DNA from: Frigididesulfovibrio sp031551885
Lineage (GTDB): Bacteria; Desulfobacterota; Desulfovibrionia; Desulfovibrionales; Desulfovibrionaceae
Direction: 5' to 3'
Assembly (NCBI GenBank): GCA_031551885.1
Contig: JAVBMX010000031.1
Coordinates: 12,090 to 76,089 of the forward strand
Length of the DNA: 64,000 bases
Part shown: piece after piece, positions 46,418-55,385 of the stretch
Layout of the letters: every line of letters starts with the position of its first letter
How positions within the stretch are numbered: position 1 is the first letter of the stretch
Program-made: the position numbers and the translations under genes
Notes under the pieces: model-generated
The model's input: only the letters and a program-made list of their open reading frames with translations
The model's database searches: none
What the model was told of the DNA's origin: nothing

Positions 46418-47803
46418 TTACCCATGCCGGAATACGTCCGCATCCAGGTCGATGCGGCGCAGGATTTTTTGCAGCGAGACCCGGCCGAGGCCGGAGATTC
46501 TGGCGGTTTCCGAGATGTTTCCCCCGGTGGAGCGCAAAAGGTCGCTCAGGTATTGCCGGGTGAAGTTTTCGACCAGCTCGAGCTTTGCTTCTTTGTAAGG
46601 GGATGACGACGCGGCAGAAGAACGTTTGCCCGCCCCGAAACGCAGATGATGGGGCTTGACCTCGGGGCCGTCGGCGAACACCGCCATGCGGCGCATGAAG
46701 TTCTGCAACTCCCGGATATTGCCGGGCCACTCGCGCAAGCTGAGCGCGGCCGTGGCTTCCGGGGAAAGGAGCTTCGGTTCCACGCCCATTTCCGCGCAGG
46801 CCTGGGCCAGAAAGTAGGCGGCCAGCGGGGGAATGTCCTCTTTATGCTCGCGCAGGGCGGGGGTCTGCACGCCGAGTACGTTCAGGCGGTAGAAGAGATC
46901 TTCGCGGAACGTGCCGTCTTTGATTTTGGCTTCCAGGTTCTGGTTGGTCACGGCGATAATCCGGGCGTCGACCTGAATGCTCCGGCCGGCGCCCACAGGG
47001 CGGATCACGCCGTCCTGCAGCACCCGCAACAGCTTGGTCTGGATGGCCGGGGGAATGTCGCCGATTTCGTCGAGCATCAGGGTGCCCCCGGCGGCTTCCG
47101 CGAACAACCCCTTGTGGTTGGCCGTGGCGCCGGTGAACGCGCCCTTCACATGGCCGAACAACTCGCTTTCCAGCAGGGATTCCGGAATGGCCGGGCAGTT
47201 TACCCGAATGAACGGTCGGTCCTTGCGGGAACTCTGCCTGTGGATGGATTCCGCCACGAGCTCCTTGCCGGTTCCCGACTCCCCGTGAATGAACACGGTG
47301 TACTCGGCGGCGGCGACGGCCGCGATGGTTTCCCGCAGCCGGCGCATCACTTCGGAGTCGCCGATCAGGCTGTTGCCGCTTCCGGCCCGGGCGGCCAGGA
47401 GCTTCAACCGGCTGTTTTCGCCGAGCAGAAAACTCCGCTCGCAGCCCTTGGCCACGGCCCGCTGCAATTCCTCATTGCCGACCGGCTTGGTCAGGAAGTC
47501 CCAGGCTCCTTTTTTCAGGGCGGCGACGGCCGTCTCGACGGTGCCGTAGGCGGTGAGCACGACCACGGAAAGGTTGGGCTGCTTTTCCAGGGCGGTGTGC
47601 ATCACGTCGAAGCCGTGCATGCCGGGCATGTTGAGATCGAGCAGGAGCAGGTCCGGGGCCGCTGCGTCCATGGCCCGCAGCGCTTCGGGGCCGGAATAGG
47701 CGACGGAAACCGCCAGATCCGGAAAGTCGGAGGAAATCAGACGTGCCAGGCCGTTGGCGAAGTCCGCTTCGTCGTCGACCACCAGCACTTTCTGTCTAGT
47801 CAT
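46418..47803 (-). CDS. Sigma-54-dependent response regulator
   Basis: The 461-residue protein has a receiver domain (about 1-120; VVDDEAD, phospho-Asp in LLLDLNMPGM, TKPV). The AAA+ domain (about 140-380) has Walker A GESGTGKE, GAFTGA, and Walker B LMLDEIGDI. A Fis-type DNA-binding domain closes it (NISETARISGLGRVSLQKIL). It overlaps the end of the sensor kinase gene by 8 bases, so they form a two-component pair. GGAGG lies upstream of the ATG at 47803. A good -24/-12 promoter lies upstream of the divergent transporter gene, the likely target. Confidence 0.94.
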   Translation of the reverse strand: MTRQKVLVVDDEADFANGLARLISSDFPDLAVSVAYSGPEALRAMDAAAPDLLLLDLNMPGMHGFDVMHTALEKQPNLSVVVLTAYGTVETAVAALKKGAWDFLTKPVGNEELQRAVAKGCERSFLLGENSRLKLLAARAGSGNSLIGDSEVMRRLRETIAAVAAAEYTVFIHGESGTGKELVAESIHRQSSRKDRPFIRVNCPAIPESLLESELFGHVKGAFTGATANHKGLFAEAAGGTLMLDEIGDIPPAIQTKLLRVLQDGVIRPVGAGRSIQVDARIIAVTNQNLEAKIKDGTFREDLFYRLNVLGVQTPALREHKEDIPPLAAYFLAQACAEMGVEPKLLSPEATAALSLREWPGNIRELQNFMRRMAVFADGPEVKPHHLRFGAGKRSSAASSSPYKEAKLELVENFTRQYLSDLLRSTGGNISETARISGLGRVSLQKILRRIDLDADVFRHG

Positions 47804-50387
47804 GTGTGGTGTCCTCCACCGGCTTGAGCGGCAGGGTAATGGTGAATACGGCGCCTGTTTCCCCGGCCGGGCCGGAGATCGGGGCGACATCCAGCCGGCC
47901 GCCCATGTCGCGGATCATCCCAAAGGCAACCGCGAGACCGAGCCCGGTGCCCGCGCCGGGCGCTTTGGTGGTGAAAAACGGGTCGAAGATTTTGGGAATG
48001 TCCTGATCTTCAATCCCGGTACCGTTGTCTCGCACCGAAATCAACAAACGGCTTCCGGCGGGGTCTTTTTCGGCCCGCAGCACGATGCGTCCGTTTTCCC
48101 GCCCGCTTTCTTTTACCGAGTCCACGGCGTTCAGGAGCAGGTTCATGACCACCTGACCCAGCATGCCGCCGTCAAGGCGCAGGGTGGGCAGGGGGGCGGG
48201 AACCTCCAGGTCGACGGCGATGCGGGCCGAGCGTACCTGCGGCCGGAGAATGTCGAGGAGCGAGGCGAGCATGGCCGACATGTCGCACGGGGCGGGGGAA
48301 GCCACATGCGGCCGCGAGAAGTTGAGCAGATCCCGCAAGACGGTTTGGGCTTGTCCCACATGGCGCAGGATGACGTCCAGGTCGGCGCGGGTCTGGGCGT
48401 TGCCGCCCGATTTTTTGAGCAGCTCCGTGTAGCAGCGGATGACCCCCAGGGGGTTGTTGATCTCGTGGGCCAGACCGGCGGCCAACTGCCCGACGGCTGC
48501 CAGTTTTTCATTCCGGCGCAGGTGGGTCAACATACGTTGCTCCGCCGTGGTCTCGCGCATGTGCACGACGCTGCGCGTGTCGCCCGCGTAAACGGCCGGC
48601 ATGGGGTAGATGCTCACCGCAAAGCTTCTGCCGTCTTCCAGAGAGACCTCGTGCTGGGTGGCGGCTCGGTCGGCGGGCAGGTCGCGGGTCACTCCCATAC
48701 TGTCCAGCAGGGCGGTCAGGGCCGCCGCGTCTTCCATCCGTCCGGGAACTTCGGGCTCCTCGCGCGGCGCGGCGGGAATGCCGGGGGGCAAGGTCGCGGC
48801 CAGCCGGCGGGCGGCCTGGTTGGCCGCCAGGGGAATGTCGCCGCGCTCGGTGAGCAGCAGGGGTTCGGCGATGCCTTCAACGATGGAGTCCAGGAACGAA
48901 TGCTGGCGCAGCAGGGCGTCGAGGGCATCCAGGTTGTCCAGGGCGATGCCGAGCTGCCGGCCGAAGGCTAGGGCCAGAGGGTGTCGGGCATCGTCGGGGC
49001 CGTCGGCAAGCGTCTCGGAATAGGGGGCGTTCGAGCCGTCCAGATACAGGCCGAGAACTCCTCTGGCCTGCCCGGAGGTCTGCACGGGAACATACCAGCG
49101 GCCGGGCAGGAACAAGGGTTCGTTGCTGCGCAATGCTTGGCGCAGGCGGTCTTTTTCTTCGGCCGGAAGGTCCTCTCCGTGGGCGCGGGCATCGGGCGGC
49201 CAGCTTTGGAAGTCGGTATCCGCCAGGCCGCAGGCGTAGATGGCGCGGCGGGCGTGAAAGTGCGTGGCGATCAGCTCCAGCCCGGAGCGCAACAGGGCGC
49301 TTTTTTCCACGCTGCTGTTCAGGCCGCCCAGCAGGCGCACGAACAGCTGCACGTCGGCGCTGCGTTCGCGCAGCACCCGTTCCAGGTCGGACGTGCGTTC
49401 CTCGACCATACCTTCCAGGTTCTTGGCATACTCGCCCAACTGCATGCGGGCTTCGCCCAAGTGGCCCGCCAGGGCCTCGATGGAACGCACCATGCCCTCG
49501 ATTTCCTCTTCCTGCTCCAGGCGCGAGGTTTTATCTCCTTGATCCTGGGGGAAGCCGCTTTGCAGAATCGCCCCCACCCGGCGCAGGTTGTGGACCACCA
49601 GCCGGTGGAAGAACGTCTGCACGCCGAGCAGAAACAAAGCCATGCAGGAGCAGAAAAAGACCACGAACATGGTGATGGACTGGGCCACGGCCCCCTGGTG
49701 GCTTTCCGTGGGCACGGAGATGATGTCCATCCCGGCAAGCTCGCCTGCCCGGCGGTGAAAGCCCCGCGTCTCGCCGTACATCTGAAGCAGGATTTTGGGG
49801 GCGTTTTGCGGCTCCCCGTGGCAGCGCATGCAGTCTTGGGTGAAAAACACCGGGCGGATCACCGTCAGGTGCTCTCTCCCTTTGGTCTGCACCAGACGTT
49901 CCACGTGGTGCCGGGTGGGGTCTTCGTCAAACAGGCGGAAAAAGGCGTTCTCCTCTTCCGTGGTCTCGTAGTCGGGGTTGCGGGCGTTTTTGGCCACGCG
50001 GCGGTAGGTGAAATCGTCATCCCTCAGAGAGAGGGCATCAAGAATGTGCCGGGTGACGAACGAGGTGGACATGGCCTCGATGACGAATTCGTCCGGGTCG
50101 CCCAGAGCGGACGAGACGGCCGGGCGCAGCACGGTGCGCACGTAAGATTGGATGGCTTCCGTATGCGCGGCCATGATCTCGGCCTTGGCCCGCGCCTCGG
50201 ACAAAAAGAGCTCCCGCATATGGGAGCGCAACACAACGGCGAACAGGCCCCCCACGACCAGCATGATCAGCAGCATGCCGGCCAGAAAGCGGCCCTGCAG
50301 GGAGTGGGGCAGTTTCATTCGAAGCAGGCTCTGCGGCCGCGTGGGCGGGCGTTTGCCCGTGTGCTTGTGTTCGCGTGTATCCGACAT
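47796..50387 (-). CDS. Haem-c-binding membrane sensor histidine kinase (DUF3365-type)
   Basis: The 863-residue protein has a membrane segment (34-53), then a periplasmic DUF3365/Tll0287-like domain with haem motif CMRCH (186-190). The flanking FFRLFDEDP and LTVIRPVFFTQ segments are typical of this fold. A second membrane segment (237-258) follows. The cytoplasm holds a HAMP-like and coiled stretch, a GAF-like region (about 350-490) and a PAS region (about 495-615). Last are HisKA (His641 in GLAHEINNPLGV) and the ATPase domain (VMNLLLNAVDSV; GTGLGLAVA). It likely senses redox or a gaseous or small ligand. The ribosome site at 50387 is weak and ATG 50318 is an alternative start. Confidence 0.92.
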   Translation of the reverse strand: MSDTREHKHTGKRPPTRPQSLLRMKLPHSLQGRFLAGMLLIMLVVGGLFAVVLRSHMRELFLSEARAKAEIMAAHTEAIQSYVRTVLRPAVSSALGDPDEFVIEAMSTSFVTRHILDALSLRDDDFTYRRVAKNARNPDYETTEEENAFFRLFDEDPTRHHVERLVQTKGREHLTVIRPVFFTQDCMRCHGEPQNAPKILLQMYGETRGFHRRAGELAGMDIISVPTESHQGAVAQSITMFVVFFCSCMALFLLGVQTFFHRLVVHNLRRVGAILQSGFPQDQGDKTSRLEQEEEIEGMVRSIEALAGHLGEARMQLGEYAKNLEGMVEERTSDLERVLRERSADVQLFVRLLGGLNSSVEKSALLRSGLELIATHFHARRAIYACGLADTDFQSWPPDARAHGEDLPAEEKDRLRQALRSNEPLFLPGRWYVPVQTSGQARGVLGLYLDGSNAPYSETLADGPDDARHPLALAFGRQLGIALDNLDALDALLRQHSFLDSIVEGIAEPLLLTERGDIPLAANQAARRLAATLPPGIPAAPREEPEVPGRMEDAAALTALLDSMGVTRDLPADRAATQHEVSLEDGRSFAVSIYPMPAVYAGDTRSVVHMRETTAEQRMLTHLRRNEKLAAVGQLAAGLAHEINNPLGVIRCYTELLKKSGGNAQTRADLDVILRHVGQAQTVLRDLLNFSRPHVASPAPCDMSAMLASLLDILRPQVRSARIAVDLEVPAPLPTLRLDGGMLGQVVMNLLLNAVDSVKESGRENGRIVLRAEKDPAGSRLLISVRDNGTGIEDQDIPKIFDPFFTTKAPGAGTGLGLAVAFGMIRDMGGRLDVAPISGPAGETGAVFTITLPLKPVEDTTHD

Positions 50388-50576
50388 AAAAGGGCACCGA
50401 GAGTTTCACTGTGGTCGTTCCCAGCTCGGAGAACGATGCGCGGCGTAATCCCATACCGCACTATATGCCCCCTTGGGGGAAAGAACAATGCCGCCTTGGG
50501 TGCGCACCTGCATCCTCAAGGATACACCCTGAAGAGAATATTTTTTTATAACCTATTGAAAAGGCGTGGTCTCATG

Positions 50577-50593
50577 CTGGAATAATTTTTGCT
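50577..50593 (+). promoter_or_regulatory. Sigma-54 (-24/-12) promoter
   Basis: CTGG (50577-50580) and TTTTGCT (ending 50593) have exact GG-N10-GC spacing and a good -12 half. It is 95 bases before the transporter start and faces away from the sigma-54 regulator pair. CCCCC-TT-GGGGG near 50467-50478 could be part of an enhancer site. No sigma-70 promoter of similar quality was seen in 50388-50687. Confidence 0.65.
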
Positions 50594-50687
50594 CACCCTC
50601 AAAGCAGTGAAGGAGTGCGCGGCGTCCGGGTTGCGCGGCCCTTGTCGGGATTTACCCCCAGTAATCGCATTGAGGAGAGGAATGCCT

Positions 50688-52133
50688 ATGAGTACGAAAG
50701 TCGGAATAAACGAAGACAAGGTGGCCCTGTTTACCGGGACCTTCCTTTTTCTTCTCGCCCTGGCGGGCATCGCCGGGTTCGACCTGCTTGGGTGGGTCGT
50801 CAAGGCCAACACCTGGCTGGATGTTTCGGCCATGTTCGGCACCTCGTCGAAAGCCTATGGCTTTCTGAACGGGTTCGCCTCGCTTCTGGTGACCTACGTC
50901 GCCATCACGGCGTTGCTGAGCGTGGGCGTGAAAGCCTTGGGCGACGACGTGTTCAAGTTCATCAAAGGGTTCACCTTCATCTTTTTTGTCGCCTACCTCT
51001 GTTACGCGGCCGGCAACTATGCCTACATCGCCGTGACCCCCGACAAGCTGCAGAAGTTCGGCATTCCTTGGGCCATGGGCCTGACGGGCGAAGCGGGCTA
51101 CATCATCGCCTTGGTGGCCGGCGTTGTGGTGGGCAACTTCATGCCCGGCGTTGTGGACAAGCTGAAGGAAGCCTGCCGCCCGGAAATGTTCGTGAAGATC
51201 GCCATCGTGATCATGGGTGCCGAACTGGGCGTAAAAGCCGCCGACGCCATGGGACTGGCCTCTTCGATTATCTTCCGGGGCCTGTGCGCCATTGTTGAAG
51301 CCTACCTCATCTACTGGGCCGTCGTGTACTTTGTGGCCCGCAAATACTTCAAGTTCAGCCGCGAGTGGGCGGCTCCGCTTGCTTCGGGCATCTCGATCTG
51401 CGGCGTTTCCGCGGCCATCGCCACCGGTGGGGCCATCCGCGCCCGGCCCGTGGTGCCGATCATGGTGTCTTCGCTGGTGGTCGTGTTCACCTGTGTGGAA
51501 ATGCTCGTCCTGCCCTTCATCGCCCAGCAATACCTGCACACCGAGCCCATGGTGGCCGGCGGCTGGATGGGGCTGGCCGTCAAGTCCGACGGCGGGGCCA
51601 TCGCCAGCGGGGCCATCGTCGACGCTCTGATTCGGGCCAAAGCCCTGGCGGCCGACGGTCTGAACTACCAGGAAGGCTGGATCGTGATGGTCACCACCAC
51701 GGTGAAGATTTTCATCGACGTGTTCATCGGCGTCTGGTCCTTCGTGCTGGCCTACATCTGGTGCACCAAGTTCGAACCGAACGCCGACGGCAGGCGCATG
51801 GGCCTTTCCGACGTGTGGGCGCGCTTCCCCCGTTTCGTGCTCGGCTACATCTCGACCTTCCTGCTGCTGCTGCTCATCTGCACCCAGATCGACGGCGGGG
51901 CGGCCATCGGCAAGAGCATGACCGGCTCGATCAACTCGCTGCGCCTGATCTTCTTTGTGCTCACCTTCTTCACGATCGGCTTGGTTTCCAACTTCCGCCG
52001 CCTGTGGGCCGAAGGCATCGGCAAGCTCGCGGCGGTGTACTGCGTGTGCCTGTTCGGCTTCATCATCTGGGTGGGCCTGTTCATTTCCTGGCTGTTCTTC
52101 CACGGGGTGAAGCCCCCGCTGGTGGGCGCCTAA
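50688..52133 (+). CDS. YeiH/UPF0324-type membrane transporter
   Basis: The 481-residue integral membrane protein has about 12-13 hydrophobic segments. It matches the YeiH family of putative sulfate (anion) exporters in the segments VIMGAELGVKAADAMGLAS and GISICGVSAAIATGGAI. It is longer than the usual 350 residues, with extra N- and C-terminal membrane helices. The start at 50688 fits the GAGGAGAGG ribosome site. It is controlled by a sigma-54-type promoter and lies divergent from a haem sensor kinase and its regulator. The substrate is unproven; sulfate, sulfite or an organic acid are possible. Confidence 0.8.
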   Translation: MSTKVGINEDKVALFTGTFLFLLALAGIAGFDLLGWVVKANTWLDVSAMFGTSSKAYGFLNGFASLLVTYVAITALLSVGVKALGDDVFKFIKGFTFIFFVAYLCYAAGNYAYIAVTPDKLQKFGIPWAMGLTGEAGYIIALVAGVVVGNFMPGVVDKLKEACRPEMFVKIAIVIMGAELGVKAADAMGLASSIIFRGLCAIVEAYLIYWAVVYFVARKYFKFSREWAAPLASGISICGVSAAIATGGAIRARPVVPIMVSSLVVVFTCVEMLVLPFIAQQYLHTEPMVAGGWMGLAVKSDGGAIASGAIVDALIRAKALAADGLNYQEGWIVMVTTTVKIFIDVFIGVWSFVLAYIWCTKFEPNADGRRMGLSDVWARFPRFVLGYISTFLLLLLICTQIDGGAAIGKSMTGSINSLRLIFFVLTFFTIGLVSNFRRLWAEGIGKLAAVYCVCLFGFIIWVGLFISWLFFHGVKPPLVGA

Positions 52134-52163
52134 TTCAACCACTCGGACGAGAAGGAGAAAGCC

Positions 52164-52334
52164 ATGAAGGAAGCTATGGACGTCAAGTTCCAGGAAGAAC
52201 TGGAAAAAATGGAATATGAGCCCCTGAACGCCACAGAGAAAAGCCTGATCCGCAATTCTCTGGTTCTGGGAGTGACCATGCTGGTCGTGTTTTATTTCGT
52301 GAGCGACTGGCTTTTCCCCGGAGCGCACGGGTAG
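52164..52334 (+). CDS. Small single-span membrane protein next to transporter
   Basis: This 56-residue protein has an acidic, amphipathic N-terminus (about 1-30; MKEAMDVKFQEELEKMEYEP) and one hydrophobic segment (about 32-51; NSLVLGVTMLVVFYFVSDWL). GAAGGAGAAA lies directly before the ATG, and the gene is 30 bases after the transporter stop. Its size, topology and position resemble small accessory subunits of transporters. It is probably co-translated and may stabilise the YeiH-like protein. The family is not recognised. Confidence 0.75.
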   Translation: MKEAMDVKFQEELEKMEYEPLNATEKSLIRNSLVLGVTMLVVFYFVSDWLFPGAHG

Positions 52335-52435
52335 AAGCAGGCTCTATTAATTACTTGGGGCTGCAAACAGGACTGCGCCGGCAATACCTTTGTGGGCACC
52401 CGCGATGTGACGGACTTGGTGCGCTGCCGGGCCGG

Positions 52436-52626
52436 GCGGCACCAAACCCCGCCTGGGGGGAAGGATCGCGTGCGCCTCGCCCTTCGGGAGCCGTCGGAAG
52501 GCCTCCGGCGTCAATCCGGCTCCTGCCGGATGAGCCCCCCAGACCCCCCTCATGTGTCCGATCATCCTCGCTTTGCGAGGGTGACCGGACACATGGCAGG
52601 GGATTGGGGACGGAGTCCCCCCAATT
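52436..52626. repeat. Composite hairpin repeat, type I copy c
   Basis: The region holds an inverted copy of the type I tail (GGCACCAAACCCCGCC, C-rich arm) with the CCCTTCGGG/CCTCCGG insert module inside. A variable hairpin with GTGTCCG/CGGACAC ends (52554-52592) and a second tail (GGGGATTGGGG) follow. No gene is seen in the 321-base gap 52335-52655. Confidence 0.65.
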
Positions 52627-52655
52627 TAACAGGAACATTCACAGGAGGCGAACCC

Positions 52656-52880
52656 ATGGCCTGGTTCAAGATTCGCTACATCTCGGGCTTTCAGGATAAA
52701 TTGAAGCAGGAGCATGAAGAGGTTCTCCAGGCCGATTCGTTGCGCGAGGCCCTGGCACGCTTCAGTGACTGGCCGGTTGAGGTGCGCTACAACTGCACCA
52801 CGGCCTGGGCCAAGAACCCCGGCACCAGCCTGTACTATGTGGAAGCGTGGGAGGCGGAACACTACGCCGCTCCGGAATGA
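52656..52880 (+). CDS. Small soluble protein of unknown function
   Basis: The 74-residue protein (MAWFKIRYISGFQDKLKQE start) has the look of a small alpha/beta fold. It carries the segments REALARFSDWPVEVRYNC and YYVEAWEAEHYA. It has an excellent AGGAGG ribosome site and is followed by a strong hairpin, so it is very likely expressed. I do not recognise its family. The strand from the transporter gene continues into it, but the composite repeat between them makes independent expression likely. Confidence 0.7.
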   Translation: MAWFKIRYISGFQDKLKQEHEEVLQADSLREALARFSDWPVEVRYNCTTAWAKNPGTSLYYVEAWEAEHYAAPE

Positions 52881-52934
52881 GTCCGCGCCGCGTCGTAACC
52901 GGCTTGCGTCCGGTTCGCGGTTCCGGGAATGAAA

Positions 52935-52975
52935 GAAGCCCCCACCGGTTCAACCGAACCGGTGGGGGCTTCTCA
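52935..52975 (+). terminator. Strong hairpin terminator
   Basis: A perfect 17-bp stem (52935-52951 with 52956-52972) with a 4-nt loop follows the small gene by 55 bases. Confidence 0.75.
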
Positions 52976-52983
52976 TGAACCTT

Positions 52984-53188
52984 GCCGGAGGAAATGAGCC
53001 GACTCGGCGCATGGCGCTCCTTGCCCTCCGGGCATCGTCGGAAGACCTCCGATTCTCGGCATCCCTTCAAGCAATTTTACTGTTGGCCTGCTCGAGGAAC
53101 CGATAAGTCGCCCGCTCTGCGGGCGACTTATCGGTTCCAAGGGGATTCAACCCCCTTGCGGGGTGGAGGGGCGGCGCCCCTTCCAAGC
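52984..53188. repeat. Type III fragment and type I copy d
   Basis: The part 53003-53071 carries the CCCTCCGGG-CGTCGGAAG-CCTCCG module seen at 52470-52520 and 21902-21960. The part 53096-53138 is a perfect 20-bp hairpin (53096-53115 with 53119-53138). The type I tail follows it (AAGGGG-ATTCAA-CCCCCTT, GAGGGGCGGCGCCCCTTC). It lies between convergent genes; no gene is seen in 52881-53189. Confidence 0.7.
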
Positions 53189-53189
53189 C

Positions 53190-55328
53190 TTATCCTCGTT
53201 TCATGTCGTCGATCAGGCTGCCCAGGGCCTGGGCCTGAGCGGCCAGGTCGGCGACGGCCTTGGCCGCCTCACTCATGGCGCTCGCCGTCTGGGTGGCGAT
53301 ATTGTTGATCTCGCCGATGGAGCGGTTGATCTCTTCGCTGGTCGAGGATTGCTCCTCGCTGGCCGTGGCGATGGCCCGCACCTGATCGGCGGCGTGGTCG
53401 ACCATCTCGACGATTTCGCCGAGGGCCTGGCCGGACTTGTTGGACTGCTCCGTGGCCGTGTCGATGAGGTCCACGGCCCGATCCACCTGCCCGATGCTCT
53501 GTCTGACGCTTTCCTGAATGGACCGGATGGCGTTGCCCACGTCGGTGGTGGAGGTCATGGTCTTTTCGGCCAGTTTGCGCACCTCGTCGGCAACCACGGC
53601 GAAGCCTCGTCCGGCCTCGCCGGCCCGGGCCGCTTCGATGGCCGCGTTCAGGGCCAGCAGGTTGGTTTGGTCCGCGATGTCGGAAATCACGCCCATGATG
53701 TTGGAGATGGACTGAGCCTGTTCGGACAGTTTGCCCATATCCTCTTTCAGAGCCAGAGACACGGTCTGCACATTGCGGATGCCGTCCACGGCGGCCTGGA
53801 CCACGTGGGAGCCTTCCTCGGCCTTGGCCCTGGTTTTGGCGGACACGTCCGAGGCGGCGGAGGCGCTTCGGGCGACCTCCAGCACGGTGCTGTTCATTTC
53901 TTCCATGGCCGTGGCCGTTTCGCCCACCCGGGCGGCCTGCTCGGTCGAGCCGCGCTCGGACTGTTCCACTTGAGCCGAGAGTTCTTCGGAAGCGGCCGAG
54001 ATGATCGAGACCACATCCTCCAACTGCCCGGCGGCGGCCAACATACCGTCGCGCTTGGCGCTTTCGGCGGCTAGGCGGGCGGCTTCGGCCTCGCGCATGG
54101 CTTCCTGGGCTTTGAGGGTCTGGGCTTGGGCGTCGGCGCTCATGGCTTCGGCCTTACCGATGTTCTCCAGCAGCGAGGCGATCATGTCTTTCAGGGCGGA
54201 GCTCAGGTCTTTCACTTCGCCGCCGAAGCCCTCGTCGTTGATGGCGACCTTCAGGTTGCCGCCGGCGATTTCCTGGGCCACGCCCGAGAGAATGCCCAGA
54301 GGCTTGACGTTGAGCCGCACGACCACGAAGATCAGCAGGATGGACAACAACAGCACGCCGGCGCTGATCCCGATGGTCAGGGCGCTGATTTCCGACACGG
54401 CCGCCAATACTTCGTCCATGGGCGCGCTGGCGACAAAGTACCAGGTCTGCCCGGTCAGATCAAAATGGATCGGAAAATAGTAGAACAGGACGTCGCGGCC
54501 GTCGATCGTGTTTCGGCCGGCGAACGGTTTGCCGTCACGCATGGCCGACTTGAGTTCGGCAACGCGAAGGACACGGCCGAGATCGAACTGACTTTTGCCG
54601 ATCAGCGAGGCGTCTTTGTCCGCAACGACGGTGCCGTCTTGGGTCAGGATGGTGCCCCAGCCCGACTCGTAAAGTTTCAGCGCGCCGACCTCTTTGGTGA
54701 TGCGCTCAAGGGAAAGGTCGAACATGACCACACCTTTGAAGGTCCCGCCGACCTTCACGACGCCGCAGGCGGTGCTCAGGAGAATTTTCTTCCCGCCGGC
54801 GTCATAAAAATAGGGTTTCGTCAGGTAGGTGTGGTTCCGCCTTTTGGGCTCGGTGTAATATTCTTCTTTTTCCACGTCTCCAAGCGGAGCGGGTTCCTTG
54901 CCTTCCTCAAGGTAGGGTATGAAGCGCCCGGCATCGTTGTTGCCGGGTTTGCCCGCGTAGTCGGCGTCGTTGCCGATCACGTTCGGTTCAAAGGCCGCGC
55001 CGGACGAAAGAATGGACGGGCTTGCATTGCTGACGCCCTGAACCTGCCGGATAATCAGCTCACGCGAGATGGCTTCACCCTTTCCCAAAGGTGTGGCCAC
55101 GGCGTCGGCCATGGTTTGGGCGGCGTCTATGGCGACCTCAAAAGCGCTTTTGGCTTCGTTGCCGTACTGGCCGGCCACGGCGGCCAATTCCCGCTGGGCG
55201 ATTTCTTCAATGATGACCGAACTTTTCGACTGGATCTGCCAGGCAAGCAAGCCAAGTGTCAGCAAGAGCATCAAGCCGACGGGCAAGAGAATCTTTGTCG
55301 TCATCCGCAGGTTGCGATACCACCGCAT
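53190..55328 (-). CDS. Methyl-accepting chemotaxis protein with dCache-like sensor
   Basis: The 712-residue chemoreceptor has a membrane segment (about 13-33) and a periplasmic double-Cache-like domain (about 40-310). The motifs DAGRFIPYLEEG, YYTEPKRRNHTYLTKPYFY and RDVLFYYFP are typical of amino-acid or organic-acid sensors. A second membrane segment (about 318-340) and a HAMP region follow. The long signalling domain has the conserved hairpin tip DIADQTNLLALNAAIEAARA. No C-terminal CheR-binding pentapeptide is seen. The ATG at 55328 has GGGGAGG upstream; the much longer reading has no domain content. The ligand is unknown. Confidence 0.93.
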   Translation of the reverse strand: MRWYRNLRMTTKILLPVGLMLLLTLGLLAWQIQSKSSVIIEEIAQRELAAVAGQYGNEAKSAFEVAIDAAQTMADAVATPLGKGEAISRELIIRQVQGVSNASPSILSSGAAFEPNVIGNDADYAGKPGNNDAGRFIPYLEEGKEPAPLGDVEKEEYYTEPKRRNHTYLTKPYFYDAGGKKILLSTACGVVKVGGTFKGVVMFDLSLERITKEVGALKLYESGWGTILTQDGTVVADKDASLIGKSQFDLGRVLRVAELKSAMRDGKPFAGRNTIDGRDVLFYYFPIHFDLTGQTWYFVASAPMDEVLAAVSEISALTIGISAGVLLLSILLIFVVVRLNVKPLGILSGVAQEIAGGNLKVAINDEGFGGEVKDLSSALKDMIASLLENIGKAEAMSADAQAQTLKAQEAMREAEAARLAAESAKRDGMLAAAGQLEDVVSIISAASEELSAQVEQSERGSTEQAARVGETATAMEEMNSTVLEVARSASAASDVSAKTRAKAEEGSHVVQAAVDGIRNVQTVSLALKEDMGKLSEQAQSISNIMGVISDIADQTNLLALNAAIEAARAGEAGRGFAVVADEVRKLAEKTMTSTTDVGNAIRSIQESVRQSIGQVDRAVDLIDTATEQSNKSGQALGEIVEMVDHAADQVRAIATASEEQSSTSEEINRSIGEINNIATQTASAMSEAAKAVADLAAQAQALGSLIDDMKRG

Positions 55329-55353
55329 ATGAACCTCCCCAGGTTTTTGGTAT

Positions 55354-55369
55354 AGTACTTCAGAGTACT
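55354..55369 (-). promoter_or_regulatory. Paired AGTACT palindromes before chemoreceptor gene
   Basis: AGTACT occurs at 55354-55359 and 55364-55369, ten bases apart, overlapping a possible minus-strand -10 (TACTAT). This could be an operator or simply a palindromic promoter; no clear -35 is at the right distance. Confidence 0.3.
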
Positions 55370-55385
55370 CTTGTGTTATCGTCAA

